DNA of 64,000 nucleotides from Anditalea andensis (GTDB lineage Bacteria; Bacteroidota; Bacteroidia; Cytophagales; Cyclobacteriaceae): NCBI RefSeq assembly GCF_000714815.1, contig NZ_JMIH01000028.1, positions 186,001 to 250,000 of the forward strand, read 5' to 3'. Shown piece by piece: positions 46,779 to 56,880 of this stretch (position 1 is its first letter; each line of letters starts with the position of its first letter). The notes under the pieces were generated by a model. It saw only the letters and a program-made list of their open reading frames with translations, ran no database searches and was not told where the DNA came from. The position numbers and the translations under genes were made by a program.

Positions 46779-47798
46779 CTAAATCAGCGATTTAAAACAT
46801 TTCAGCACCCTATCTCTCCTGTTTCTTAACCTTGGATTACCGGCCAGAAACTGATACCGCATCGAAAATTCATGCGAGCCTTTTGTGTAGGTTCCCACAT
46901 TACTGATCATCCAGTCATAACTATAGCCAAACACCAGTCCATCATCAAGGCTTACCCCAAACAGCAAAATGATAGAATCCTGATTTGGGATACTGTTATT
47001 GGAAGGAATCCCCCGGAATCCAAGCCCCATGATCAATTGGTTATACAGCATTTGTGTACTGACATCCAATTGGGAAAATGGTCCCTGCGCTTTATAATTA
47101 CCCATTATGGTCATGCTTTTTTCATTACCCGTATCCCAATAGCCCTGCGGTTCCAGATCAAACTGAACTCCCCCATGTACACTGAATTTGGCATTTAGAA
47201 GATCCTGGCGGGTTTCTCCTGCGTAGCGGATCGCGGGATTGTTTACATGGTGGGCACTCCCTCCCAGCCATACATCTGGGGTGGTCAGCAAAAATCCAAA
47301 TGACAGGTCCAGATAATTGAAAGGGTCTATCTGGTTAAGAAAATCCAAAGAGCCAGGCTGTATGGTGCGGTTGAACACGTCTATTTGATCCCCAAACATA
47401 GCATTGTCAAACATGCCATTTTTCATTACATAGGCCGTCTGGCTACCCATTCTCAAATTCCAGGTATCAGATAGTGACAGGTTATAGGAATACAGAAACG
47501 ATATTTCCGTAGAGGACAAATTCATGTGCTGCTCATTGAAACTATGGACTGCCAGCCCAAAACCGCTTCTGAGATCAAAACTGTAATGATCTATAAAAGC
47601 CGCATAACCATTGAAATCATATTCCAGCCCAGGCCATTGCTTCCTATAGTTAATTCCCATACGGGTCATCTCTGTAGATCCGGTAAAGGCCGGGTTCAAA
47701 TAAAGGGGTGCAGCATAGAACTGGGAAAAATGGAAATCCTGTCCCTGCACACATCCTATGCTCCCTATCCATAACAGTAATATTACTATCCTATTCAT
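46779..47798 (-). CDS. PorP/SprF family type IX secretion outer-membrane protein
   Basis: A 339-residue outer-membrane beta-barrel protein with signal peptide (RIVILLLWIGSIGCVQGQ) and the PorP/SprF hallmark opening QDFHFSQFYAAPLYLNPAFTG. PorP/SprF proteins lie beside type-B-sorted cargo and anchor or secrete that cargo through the type IX system. Here the cargo gene lies directly upstream on the same strand (stop 47917, 118 bp), so each is the other's likely partner. The leader of this gene is repeated at 46119-46155. Full length; ends at a TAG. Confidence 0.92.
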   Translation of the reverse strand: MNRIVILLLWIGSIGCVQGQDFHFSQFYAAPLYLNPAFTGSTEMTRMGINYRKQWPGLEYDFNGYAAFIDHYSFDLRSGFGLAVHSFNEQHMNLSSTEISFLYSYNLSLSDTWNLRMGSQTAYVMKNGMFDNAMFGDQIDVFNRTIQPGSLDFLNQIDPFNYLDLSFGFLLTTPDVWLGGSAHHVNNPAIRYAGETRQDLLNAKFSVHGGVQFDLEPQGYWDTGNEKSMTIMGNYKAQGPFSQLDVSTQMLYNQLIMGLGFRGIPSNNSIPNQDSIILLFGVSLDDGLVFGYSYDWMISNVGTYTKGSHEFSMRYQFLAGNPRLRNRRDRVLKCFKSLI

Positions 47799-47829
47799 CT
47801 GTTTATAATTTGTTTTTAATGATCATAAC
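47793..47829 (-). repeat. Leader repeat before the PorP/SprF gene
   Basis: The A-rich 5' leader (CATTAAAAACAAATTATAAA on the minus strand) and first codons of the PorP/SprF gene, duplicated at 46119-46155. Confidence 0.6.
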
Positions 47830-47916
47830 CTGTCCCGTACCTAAGGTCGGGATGGTGTCTCGCATGTTTATAATCATCCCACTGTATGATGCATTCCTCT
47901 TGCTAAATTTCATGTT

Positions 47917-50900
47917 TTACCTGGCTAGAAAAAACGCACCTGTTCTTTCTACCTCTCTTCCATCCCTGGTGGTAAACCTTATTTTATAGACATAATTACC
48001 CTGGGGCGCTATCTTGTTATCCAGTGTACCGTCCCAACCTTGGTCATCCATGCTGTTTGTATGATAAATGTATTCCCCCCACTTATTCAATACCCACAGA
48101 TCCAGGCTGGTGATGTGTACAAATTTTGGGAAGAAATGGTCATTTAAACCATCTCCATTCGGGGTAAAGACATTGGGGATCTCCAGAAAATAGTCGGTGA
48201 TGCGTATCTTCTTCTGTATAGAAGCGGTACAACCATCCAAATCTCTCATCGTCAAGGTCACTACATACTCTCCCGGTCTTTGGTACCGGTGAACGGGGTT
48301 CCTGGCGATGCTGGTATTGCCGTCTCCGAAATCCCAGCCAAATTCCCGGATATCACCAGCACTCAGGTTGTTAAACTGTATTTCATAATTGGTCAAATGT
48401 TCATAAAATTCGTCATAGCTGTCAGATCGGTAATCAAAGTCCAGGAAAATATCCTCTTCTGCCTCCACACTGAACGTCTCCACATACTGGCATCCTGCCC
48501 CATCAGTCACAGTAAGGGTAAACAATCCTGTTTCGGGTGTCACCATGGTGTATCCCCCGTTAGTCTGTGTGCCTCTATTCCACGTGATCTGATAAGGGGG
48601 CTGTCCACCTGTTACCACGGTTTCAAAAACGGTCTGTAAAGTTCTCGGCTCACAAATTTTGGAAGGGTACTGAATTACCGTAGCCTCAAGTGGTGCTGCC
48701 CGCTGAATGGTAAACTGCTCTAAACGGGAGCAGCCGCTCGCATCCGTCACCCTTACGCTATATTGGCCTGGACTTAGGTTTTCGACCCTTGCCTGATTGG
48801 CACCATTACTCCATTCAAAAGTATAGGGAGCCGTGCCTCCTGACGGAATCACTTCTATGGCCCCACTGTTGGGAACCTCACAGCTTAAAGCATGCGTCAC
48901 CGAAGAGGTGATCAAGAGCGGAGCAGGTTCGTTGATGACAAATTCCTGTCTTATTTCACAGTTACGTGCGTCAGTAATCCTAGCACGGTATACACCGGAA
49001 GGTAGATTGAAAAGATCCGGTGTCTGCGGACCATGATCCCATACCACCCTGACAGGAGCTGTTCCGCCATTGATATTCAATCGGATGGAGCCGTCTTCCT
49101 GCCCAGCACAAGTAATATCGGCGGTCTCCGGATTGATTTCAAATACCGCTCCTTCCTGTATGGTCGCTGCTACATTTACCGCGCAGCCATTGGCATCGGT
49201 TATGATGGCAGTATAATTTCCTGGAGCCAGATTGTTTAAGGCCCAGGAAGCTGCGCCATTGTTCCATATGATGGTATAGGGAGCCGTCCCACCCGATGGC
49301 AATACAGATACAGCGCCATTGTTAGCCAGGTAGCACTGGACATCTGTGGTTTCTGCTGAAGCTGCCAAAGCTGCCTGTGGCTGGGTGATGGCTATTCCTG
49401 TCACCTCTGTGATATAACAGCCATTGGCATCTATTACCGATACATTATATACTCCTGCCCTCAATTCCGTAAATTCATGTGACAGTGCTGCCGTTTCGAT
49501 GCTTTCTTCATGATATACACCATTCAGATACTGTCCGGTGATCTCATATGTATATGGCGCTACAGACTGGTTGGGCAGGCTGATCAGCATACTGCCATCT
49601 CTACCATTATAGCAGGATACCATTTTTGGGGTAAGATTTTCTTCTCCTATCACCAGCTGATCCGGCTCGCTCAGGGTAAAGCTGGATCGTATCCAACAGT
49701 CATTTCCATCTCTGACAAATACGTCATAGGTTCCTGGATAAAGATCTTCTATGCGCTCCGCCTCTGAATAGAATCCCTGAGGACCTTCCCATATCACTTC
49801 GTAATCACCTGTACCGCCGGATATCTCCAAGGCTATAAATCCATTGCTTCCGCCTTTGCAGCTTATTTCAAAGCCATTATAATCAGAGATCACAGGATTT
49901 AAAGCCAATTCACCCGGCTCTACTATGCTGAACCTTCGTTCTATGACACAGTTGATACCATCAGTGAGGGATAGGATGTATTCCCCGGCATATAGGTTTG
50001 CTAAATTTCGGGCATTTGAAACAAAGCCGTTTGGACCACTCCATCGGTACCTATAAGGGCCTACGCCTCCGGAAACCTCCACACTGATCTGCCCATTGTT
50101 ATCTCCGAAACAGGTAATATGGGTAAGCGTTTCCTGAACGGTTATTTCTTCCGGCTCACTGATGGTGACCGCCAAAGACTCCGTACACTGTAATGCATCC
50201 GTTACAGCTAGATTATATTCTCCTGCCAGGAGATTCTGTAGGTTGGCGGAGTTACTTACAAAACCTTGTGGTCCTGTCCAAGCGTAAGTATATGGTGCAG
50301 TACCTCCCTGTACCGCTATTTGAATACTGCCATCTCTTTCTCCAAAACAGACATTGTCTGTCTTACCGGTAAGCTGAACCAGCACCGGATCTGGTTCCGT
50401 GATCGTAAAGGTTTTTACAACATCGCAGTCATTCCCATCTGTTAGGATAAGCGTATAGCTTCCCGGTCCTATATTCCTTAGTCCATTGGACTGATTGGTC
50501 CTGGAGATCAGGACTCCGTCTTTCATCCATACATACTGATAGTTGCCATTTCCCCCTCTGGTCTGTGTAATGAAGATATTCCCATTGTTTTGCCCTCCAC
50601 AGAGCACATTCTGCTGCACCGTTTCTACTTCCAATGGCTCAGGTCCCATGATAGTATACGTTTTTACTATGCTGCATTCGTTCTGGTCCAAAAGCGTAAA
50701 TGTATAGGAACCGGCACCAATCCCATTTAAATTGAGCGTATTGGCAGTAAATCCATTCGGACCGGTCCAAGTGTAGGTATATTCACCTATACCCCCTCCC
50801 ACCTGAAGGTTTATACTACCATCCGTAGCACCGGAACAGGTGATGTTAAACCCGTTATAATCAGATAGCACTTCATTCAGGATCGCTAAGGGCGTATCGG

Positions 50901-53900
50901 GCTGGGTGATGGAAATCTCTCCTTCCAGATCCACTGCACATTCATTGGCGTCCCGGATGTCTACCTGGTATGTCCCAGCTGGCAGCGCTTCAAATCTATA
51001 AAGGGTTTGATATACGCTTTCGGAGGAAAACCAGTACGGCTCCCCCTGGTAAGTGGTCCCTGTAATGCTGAAGACATATGGAGCATTTCCCCCGTCTGCC
51101 ACCGTTTCAATGACACCGGTAGCTTCGCCATAACAGACTATATTTTCCCGGGAAGCACTGTTTTCCTGAAGTATCAAGGCTTCAGGCTCACGGAGCACAT
51201 AGGTCAGCACCTGAGTACATCTATTGGCATCTTCCATTACTACCCTATAGGTACCAGCGGTGAGACCGGTAAGGTTCTGATTATTTATCTGGTCCATCGG
51301 AATAGTTCCGTCTGCTGTAGTCCAGCTGAAACTATACGCTCCGGTACCTCCTGTCAAGGTCAGGGAAATGGACCCGTTATTTCCTCCATGGCAGCTTATT
51401 TCATAGCCATTATAGGCTGAAATATTATCCACCACTACCAGGGGACTGGGCTCAGTGATGATGAAATCTTCAGATCGAATCCCACATCCTACTTGGTCTT
51501 CTACCCATACATAATAGGTTCCAGGAGCCAGGGCTGATAAAGCTGTGTTGGTAGAAAGTTCATTAACCAGATATGGCTGCCCATTATAAAACCAATTGTA
51601 GGTATATTCGGCCTGGTTCATTACCCCTCCTCCGCCGGAGACTGCTATCGTAATGGTCCCGTTTACCTCTCCGCTGCATAGAATATCCGTCTTCTCCTGT
51701 TGAGTAAATTCAAACACTTCATCTGGGCCTGAAATGGTCACTTCGGTGGCTTGCGGTACACAGCCGTTGGCATCTGCTACCATTACCGTATAGGTGCCAG
51801 TAGAAAGTCCCTCAAAAGTATAAGCCTGATCTAATGTGTTTTGCCTTCTTATCTCAGCGCCATTTAAGTAAAGTAAATACGTAAAGGGAGGCAGTGATGC
51901 CTGCTGTATACTCATTGCTATGGACCCTCCCGCTTGGCCATAACAGTTGGCATCAGATACCACTGGATCATTTAGCAGGAACTGGTCAGGCTGGGTAAGT
52001 GTGAAAACAGCTGTCTCTGAGCAGCCTTCAGCATCTACCACAGTGACCGTATAGGTACCGGCTGGCAGGCCTGTTAAATCTTTTTGAGTGAGCTGGGCTG
52101 GGCTGAGCGCACCGTCTTCTGTAGTCCATTCATAGGAATAGTCTGCTGTACCGCCTGTTATGGTTAATGTGACCGTTCCATCTGCATCACCAAAGCAGCT
52201 CACTCCAAATCCATTATAATTCGACGGTGCGCCACTGACGCGGAGTTCGTCGGGTTGTGTGATGACAAATTCCCTGGATAGTATACTGCAACCGAAACCA
52301 TCATTTACCCTTACCTGATAGATCCCGGGCACCAAGTCTACCAGCTCGGTATCGGAAGAGCGGGCATTTGGTAGGAAGGCATTTCCATCTAAGGTCCAGC
52401 TAAAAGTGTAATCTGGCTGATTGGCGACACCGCCGCCACCCTGCACCCCGATGCGGATGCTGCCGTCCGCTGCTCCGAAGCAGCTGATGTTTACTGGTTC
52501 ATCTATCGTAAATTCCATTCCCTCTGCCGGCTCGAGGATGATAATGGACTGAATGGCCTTCATACAACCGTTCAGGTCAAATACGGCTATGTCATAGTTC
52601 CCTGCTTCCAATCCAGTGAAGGTATATGACGACAAGTCTGTCTGCACCGTAGCCAATTCTGCATCTCCCTGCAGCAGGCTATAGCGATAAGGCCCAACTG
52701 ATTCCTGAGCGATGATGACCTGAATAGATCCTGTAGCCTCTCCTATACAAAGTACCTCCACAGTCACTGGCTCATCGAGTAATAACTCATCTGGTTCAGA
52801 AAGGATAAATGTGGCGGATGCTGAACATTCATTGCCGTCTAGCACAGTGACAGTATAGGTTCCTAAAGGCAAATCTGTCAGATCTTTTTGGTCGAGCTGA
52901 TCTGGCCTAAGCAGTCCGTCTTCGGTAGTCCATTGGTAAGTATATCCTTCTGTCCCGCCAGTTATCGTCAACGTAATTGTTCCATCTTCAGCCCCAAAGC
53001 AACTCACTCCAAACCCATTGTAATCAGATAAGGTACCTATGACATTAAGTTCCTCCGGCTGAGCGAGGATATAGGGTACAGATGTAATGGTACAACCTGC
53101 GCCATCTTCTACCACTACATGATAGGTGCCGGGAAAAAGATTGGTCAAAGCCTCAGGAGTATCCCCTTCCTGGAGTTCATAGAGCTGACCATCACGGTAC
53201 CAGGTATAATGGTATGCCGGCGCATTTTCCACACCTCCACCACCGGACATCACTATACTGATCCCCCCATTATTTTCCCCAAAGCACGTGATGGAGGTTA
53301 CGGTTTCCTGTATCGCCATACCCTCGGCCGGCTGCAGCAGGATAAGGTCCACCAGTATCTCTTCCACGCCGTTGGCATCCCGCACAGTTGCCGTATATTG
53401 ACCTGCCGGCAGGTTCAGAAATTCATGCGTCAGGGCAGCAGTAGAAAATTCGACATTAAAGACCGTGTTTTCATAAGTGGTACCTGAGATGATATATAGG
53501 AATGGGGGAACAGAACCTGCTTCTATGTTTACCCTGATGCTGCCCGAGTTTTCACCGAAGCACGCTATGTCAGTAAGATCGGCCCCTTCCAATATCAGTT
53601 CTTCCGGTTCTATCAGTATAAATGTTTCGCTATCCACACAGCCTCTACTGTCCATCACGGTGACGGTATAGGTTCCTGCCACCAGGCCCGTTAAGTCTTT
53701 TTGGTTTTCCATACCAGCTGGAATGATCCCATCTTCAGTGGACCAACTGTACTCATATATAGGTGTGCCACCTGTAGGAGAGAGGATAATCTGGCCATCA
53801 GCAGCCCCTTTTCTGCTGATACCAAATCCATTGTAATCTGATGTAGCGCCAGCTGCCACCAATTCATCTGGCTGAGTTATTAAAAATTCTTCTGAAGTAA

Positions 53901-56880
53901 CCGAACACCCCTGGCCATCAGCTATCGTCACTTGATAGACACCCGGCATTAATGCTACCAGTGACCGATCAGTAGAACTGCTGTTTAATACATAAGGTTG
54001 GCCATCCAAAGTCCAGGTAAAAGTATAATCAGGTGTATTGGTAGGTCCACCGCCACCTACTACATCCAGATCAATCGTACCGTCCCCATCGCCAAAACAT
54101 GTAACAGGAGAAGTCGCATTTATCTGGATTTCCATTCCTGTTTCCGGTTCCTGGATATTGACCGTAGTTTCTTTGAAGCAGCCATTGTCGTCTGTTACCC
54201 TAACCAGATAAGACCCCGCTCTCAGCCCGGAGAATAAATATGCCGTCTGGCCAGAAATTTCACTGATGAGTTCCGTTTCATTCTGAATGAGCGAAAAAGT
54301 GTAAGGGGCTACAGATTCCTGATCTATTTGTACAGCTATAGATCCGGTTTCTTCCCCTTTACATTGTACATCTACCGGTACTGGATCTGCCAATAACAGC
54401 TCCATTGGCTGGGTCAGTATAAATGTTTCAATCTGATCACAGCCATTGCCATCCTTCACGGTAACAGTATAATGTCCTGCCCTCAATCCGGTTAGGCTCT
54501 GGCTTTGCTGCTGACCTGCCGGTATCACACCGTTCTCCGTAGCCTGCCAGGTAAATTCATAGTCTCCTACCCCTCCTGAGACAGTAAGGTCGATAGCGCC
54601 GTTTTCCTCATTAAAACAGGTCACCAGCTGGACCAACCCTTCTATGGACAGTGGCGTGGGCTCTGCTATCACGAAAGTTTCCGAAATGGTACATCCCACT
54701 GCGTCAGTGATGACCACCTGATAACTTCCCGGACCCAGATTTTTTAAATGCGTCTCTACAGATTCACCGGTTATAATGAACGGTACATCATCTAGAGACC
54801 AATTGTAGTTATAACCATTCAGGTTTTCCGGACCTCCCCCACCTGTTACGCTTATGGCTATTTCCCCATTATTGTCTCCATTACACACTATATCCAGTTG
54901 TTCCTCCAGCAGTATAGCCAATGGTTCATTGGGCTGCATGATGGTGAGTATATCCTCTGAAGAGAGCGTACAATTGTTGGCGTCTGTCACGATCACCTGA
55001 TAACTTCCTGCAGGTAAACCATCAAAAACCCAAGTATTTTCAGGGGTGGTCACTGTCCGGACGGGACTGTCTGCCTGGTCTGGTGCTATAAGGGCATACG
55101 TATACGGAGATACAGATTCACTGGTCAGTGCTACAGTGACAGCCCCCGTAGATGCACCATGACAATCCACATCCACTATCTGACCAACTGTAAACTGAAG
55201 TTCATCCGGTTGGGTAATTTCAAAATTCAAGGCAGACAAACAGCCATTGGCATCTTCTACCAGGACTGCATAAAGCCCGACAGGAAGATTTGGCAGTAAA
55301 CCGGTAGCCCCTTCTGTGACCTGTTCCCCTCCTATTATATCAGTCAGGCCTGTCGGATTGTCTGTATCCTCAAAGTTACCCCTGTACCAGGTTACCGCAT
55401 AATCCGGTGTGCCACCTGTAGGGGAGACAGAAAGTTCACCAGAAGCATCACCATGGCAAAGGACATCCACCTGAACTTCATTCAGGACTAATGGTGCAGG
55501 CTCTTCGATAATGAATGGGCCGAAAGTTCGGGAACAGGAATATTGAATGAATTCGGCGGCCTGATCGTTTGTGGCTACTGTTTCAGAAACCCTAACCTGA
55601 TAGGAACCTGCAGTGAGATTGCCAAAGTAGGCTACCCAGCTGTCTTGTTCATTATCTAAGCTACCCCGATAGGTGAGCGGATTGACTGGTATCACCACCC
55701 CATCTTTGATCAGCTCATACTGATATGAAGGACCCCAGTTGACTGGATTGAAGATATTGCCCTCAAAAGGCTGTGTCCATCCACCTCTGGTGACAAAAGT
55801 GAAATTCCCATCACTGCCTTCAAAGCATGATACCGGATTGGATTCATCCAGCTCAAGGTTTATTCCCGCTGGCCTGACAATAGAAATCGGCACTGATCCG
55901 GTACAACCGTTAAAATCCGTAAAGCTGAACACATATTCTCCCGCATTGACATTTGGTATCACTACCGAAACCCCATAGGCTTCATAATTATCAACATTTT
56001 CATTGGTTACGACCGGCACACCATTAGCATCCGTGAGGGACCATTGGATAGGCAAAGTGGCCCCATCTATCAGGACATCTATTTTGCCATTATCGGAATC
56101 ACTACATTCATATCCCGCAAAAGTCACCGTGGCCCGTGGATAATAAGCTTCTAAAATGGTAAAAGTGCCCCTTACCTCCTGCCCCAGCCCATTGGTTACC
56201 ACAAATTCGTAATTGGGAGGAGAAATAGGAAGGTCTTCCAAAATGATAATGTTAGAACCTGGCCCATCTGATGTCCTCGGAAAACCTTCCAACATCACTC
56301 CGTTCGCAAATACTCCTACTGTATAGGGGCGGGATATCACCCTATTTAAATATGTATGTTCGTTTACCGAGATGATATACTCCCCGGTACAGTTATTAAA
56401 ATTGTTTGACGCTGAAAAATTGCCAACAATTCTATAATTCAACTGTATATTTCCCAGATTAGGAATAATGTTTCCCTGTGCATTTCTCACCCGGGCATTC
56501 ACTGTTAGGTTTTGATTGGTATTACCCGTATACCTAACTGTATTTTGGTTTTCGATCACATAATTAGTTCCCGGTAATATTTCTAATACCCAATCTGCTG
56601 GAATAGGATTGGGAGCATTATATCCATAGAAAACAGTATTACCCGGGCTGGCGACAAACCTGGCTATAGATAAATCTACATTTATCAGTGCACTGGGCGT
56701 ATAGATAAAATTAATGGCGGGATCTGTACTATAGGTCTCATTTTGGCCAACAAGATTATAGGTTTGGGCTAAGGTCGTATGGCCAAGAAACAACACCGAA
56801 AATATAATCAGGAAGAATCTATATAATAGCACCTTATATCGTTTTTTTGCAAATCTTATGCTTAAAAAATTAATAAACAA
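47917..56880 (-). CDS. Giant SprB-repeat adhesin-like protein with PKD and type IX type-B sorting domain
   Basis: A 2987-residue secreted protein. Signal peptide about residues 12-39 (KRYKVLLYRFFLIIFSVLFL, cleavage after TTLAQ), a unique N-terminal region to about 250, then some 29 SprB-type immunoglobulin-like repeats of 75-125 residues, each with a cysteine at C-x-G-x-x-x-G and another at D-x-N-G-C. A PKD domain follows (FGWDFGDGNTS, about 2815-2898), then the C-terminal type-B sorting domain (IPNVFTPNGDGLNDHF to FFLAR, 2899-2987). Repeats 4-19 follow a strict three-type order with a period near 805 bp. By analogy to SprB it should be a surface filament for gliding or adhesion, exported by type IX secretion with the PorP/SprF neighbour. 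The frame has no ATG near its 5' end; the likely start is TTG at 56880. Confidence 0.92.
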   Translation of the reverse strand: MFINFLSIRFAKKRYKVLLYRFFLIIFSVLFLGHTTLAQTYNLVGQNETYSTDPAINFIYTPSALINVDLSIARFVASPGNTVFYGYNAPNPIPADWVLEILPGTNYVIENQNTVRYTGNTNQNLTVNARVRNAQGNIIPNLGNIQLNYRIVGNFSASNNFNNCTGEYIISVNEHTYLNRVISRPYTVGVFANGVMLEGFPRTSDGPGSNIIILEDLPISPPNYEFVVTNGLGQEVRGTFTILEAYYPRATVTFAGYECSDSDNGKIDVLIDGATLPIQWSLTDANGVPVVTNENVDNYEAYGVSVVIPNVNAGEYVFSFTDFNGCTGSVPISIVRPAGINLELDESNPVSCFEGSDGNFTFVTRGGWTQPFEGNIFNPVNWGPSYQYELIKDGVVIPVNPLTYRGSLDNEQDSWVAYFGNLTAGSYQVRVSETVATNDQAAEFIQYSCSRTFGPFIIEEPAPLVLNEVQVDVLCHGDASGELSVSPTGGTPDYAVTWYRGNFEDTDNPTGLTDIIGGEQVTEGATGLLPNLPVGLYAVLVEDANGCLSALNFEITQPDELQFTVGQIVDVDCHGASTGAVTVALTSESVSPYTYALIAPDQADSPVRTVTTPENTWVFDGLPAGSYQVIVTDANNCTLSSEDILTIMQPNEPLAILLEEQLDIVCNGDNNGEIAISVTGGGGPENLNGYNYNWSLDDVPFIITGESVETHLKNLGPGSYQVVITDAVGCTISETFVIAEPTPLSIEGLVQLVTCFNEENGAIDLTVSGGVGDYEFTWQATENGVIPAGQQQSQSLTGLRAGHYTVTVKDGNGCDQIETFILTQPMELLLADPVPVDVQCKGEETGSIAVQIDQESVAPYTFSLIQNETELISEISGQTAYLFSGLRAGSYLVRVTDDNGCFKETTVNIQEPETGMEIQINATSPVTCFGDGDGTIDLDVVGGGGPTNTPDYTFTWTLDGQPYVLNSSSTDRSLVALMPGVYQVTIADGQGCSVTSEEFLITQPDELVAAGATSDYNGFGISRKGAADGQIILSPTGGTPIYEYSWSTEDGIIPAGMENQKDLTGLVAGTYTVTVMDSRGCVDSETFILIEPEELILEGADLTDIACFGENSGSIRVNIEAGSVPPFLYIISGTTYENTVFNVEFSTAALTHEFLNLPAGQYTATVRDANGVEEILVDLILLQPAEGMAIQETVTSITCFGENNGGISIVMSGGGGVENAPAYHYTWYRDGQLYELQEGDTPEALTNLFPGTYHVVVEDGAGCTITSVPYILAQPEELNVIGTLSDYNGFGVSCFGAEDGTITLTITGGTEGYTYQWTTEDGLLRPDQLDQKDLTDLPLGTYTVTVLDGNECSASATFILSEPDELLLDEPVTVEVLCIGEATGSIQVIIAQESVGPYRYSLLQGDAELATVQTDLSSYTFTGLEAGNYDIAVFDLNGCMKAIQSIIILEPAEGMEFTIDEPVNISCFGAADGSIRIGVQGGGGVANQPDYTFSWTLDGNAFLPNARSSDTELVDLVPGIYQVRVNDGFGCSILSREFVITQPDELRVSGAPSNYNGFGVSCFGDADGTVTLTITGGTADYSYEWTTEDGALSPAQLTQKDLTGLPAGTYTVTVVDAEGCSETAVFTLTQPDQFLLNDPVVSDANCYGQAGGSIAMSIQQASLPPFTYLLYLNGAEIRRQNTLDQAYTFEGLSTGTYTVMVADANGCVPQATEVTISGPDEVFEFTQQEKTDILCSGEVNGTITIAVSGGGGVMNQAEYTYNWFYNGQPYLVNELSTNTALSALAPGTYYVWVEDQVGCGIRSEDFIITEPSPLVVVDNISAYNGYEISCHGGNNGSISLTLTGGTGAYSFSWTTADGTIPMDQINNQNLTGLTAGTYRVVMEDANRCTQVLTYVLREPEALILQENSASRENIVCYGEATGVIETVADGGNAPYVFSITGTTYQGEPYWFSSESVYQTLYRFEALPAGTYQVDIRDANECAVDLEGEISITQPDTPLAILNEVLSDYNGFNITCSGATDGSINLQVGGGIGEYTYTWTGPNGFTANTLNLNGIGAGSYTFTLLDQNECSIVKTYTIMGPEPLEVETVQQNVLCGGQNNGNIFITQTRGGNGNYQYVWMKDGVLISRTNQSNGLRNIGPGSYTLILTDGNDCDVVKTFTITEPDPVLVQLTGKTDNVCFGERDGSIQIAVQGGTAPYTYAWTGPQGFVSNSANLQNLLAGEYNLAVTDALQCTESLAVTISEPEEITVQETLTHITCFGDNNGQISVEVSGGVGPYRYRWSGPNGFVSNARNLANLYAGEYILSLTDGINCVIERRFSIVEPGELALNPVISDYNGFEISCKGGSNGFIALEISGGTGDYEVIWEGPQGFYSEAERIEDLYPGTYDVFVRDGNDCWIRSSFTLSEPDQLVIGEENLTPKMVSCYNGRDGSMLISLPNQSVAPYTYEITGQYLNGVYHEESIETAALSHEFTELRAGVYNVSVIDANGCYITEVTGIAITQPQAALAASAETTDVQCYLANNGAVSVLPSGGTAPYTIIWNNGAASWALNNLAPGNYTAIITDANGCAVNVAATIQEGAVFEINPETADITCAGQEDGSIRLNINGGTAPVRVVWDHGPQTPDLFNLPSGVYRARITDARNCEIRQEFVINEPAPLLITSSVTHALSCEVPNSGAIEVIPSGGTAPYTFEWSNGANQARVENLSPGQYSVRVTDASGCSRLEQFTIQRAAPLEATVIQYPSKICEPRTLQTVFETVVTGGQPPYQITWNRGTQTNGGYTMVTPETGLFTLTVTDGAGCQYVETFSVEAEEDIFLDFDYRSDSYDEFYEHLTNYEIQFNNLSAGDIREFGWDFGDGNTSIARNPVHRYQRPGEYVVTLTMRDLDGCTASIQKKIRITDYFLEIPNVFTPNGDGLNDHFFPKFVHITSLDLWVLNKWGEYIYHTNSMDDQGWDGTLDNKIAPQGNYVYKIRFTTRDGREVERTGAFFLAR

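Noticed and set aside
51007-53487. Long plus-strand open frames (137 and 122 codons) opposite the giant gene
   Set aside because: They lie antisense to well-conserved SprB repeats and recur only because the repeats limit stop codons on the opposite strand.
47917-56880. Regular repeats at DNA level, considered as CRISPR or satellite DNA
   Set aside because: Units of 230-300 bp that vary and keep one open frame are protein domain repeats, not short identical direct repeats with spacers.
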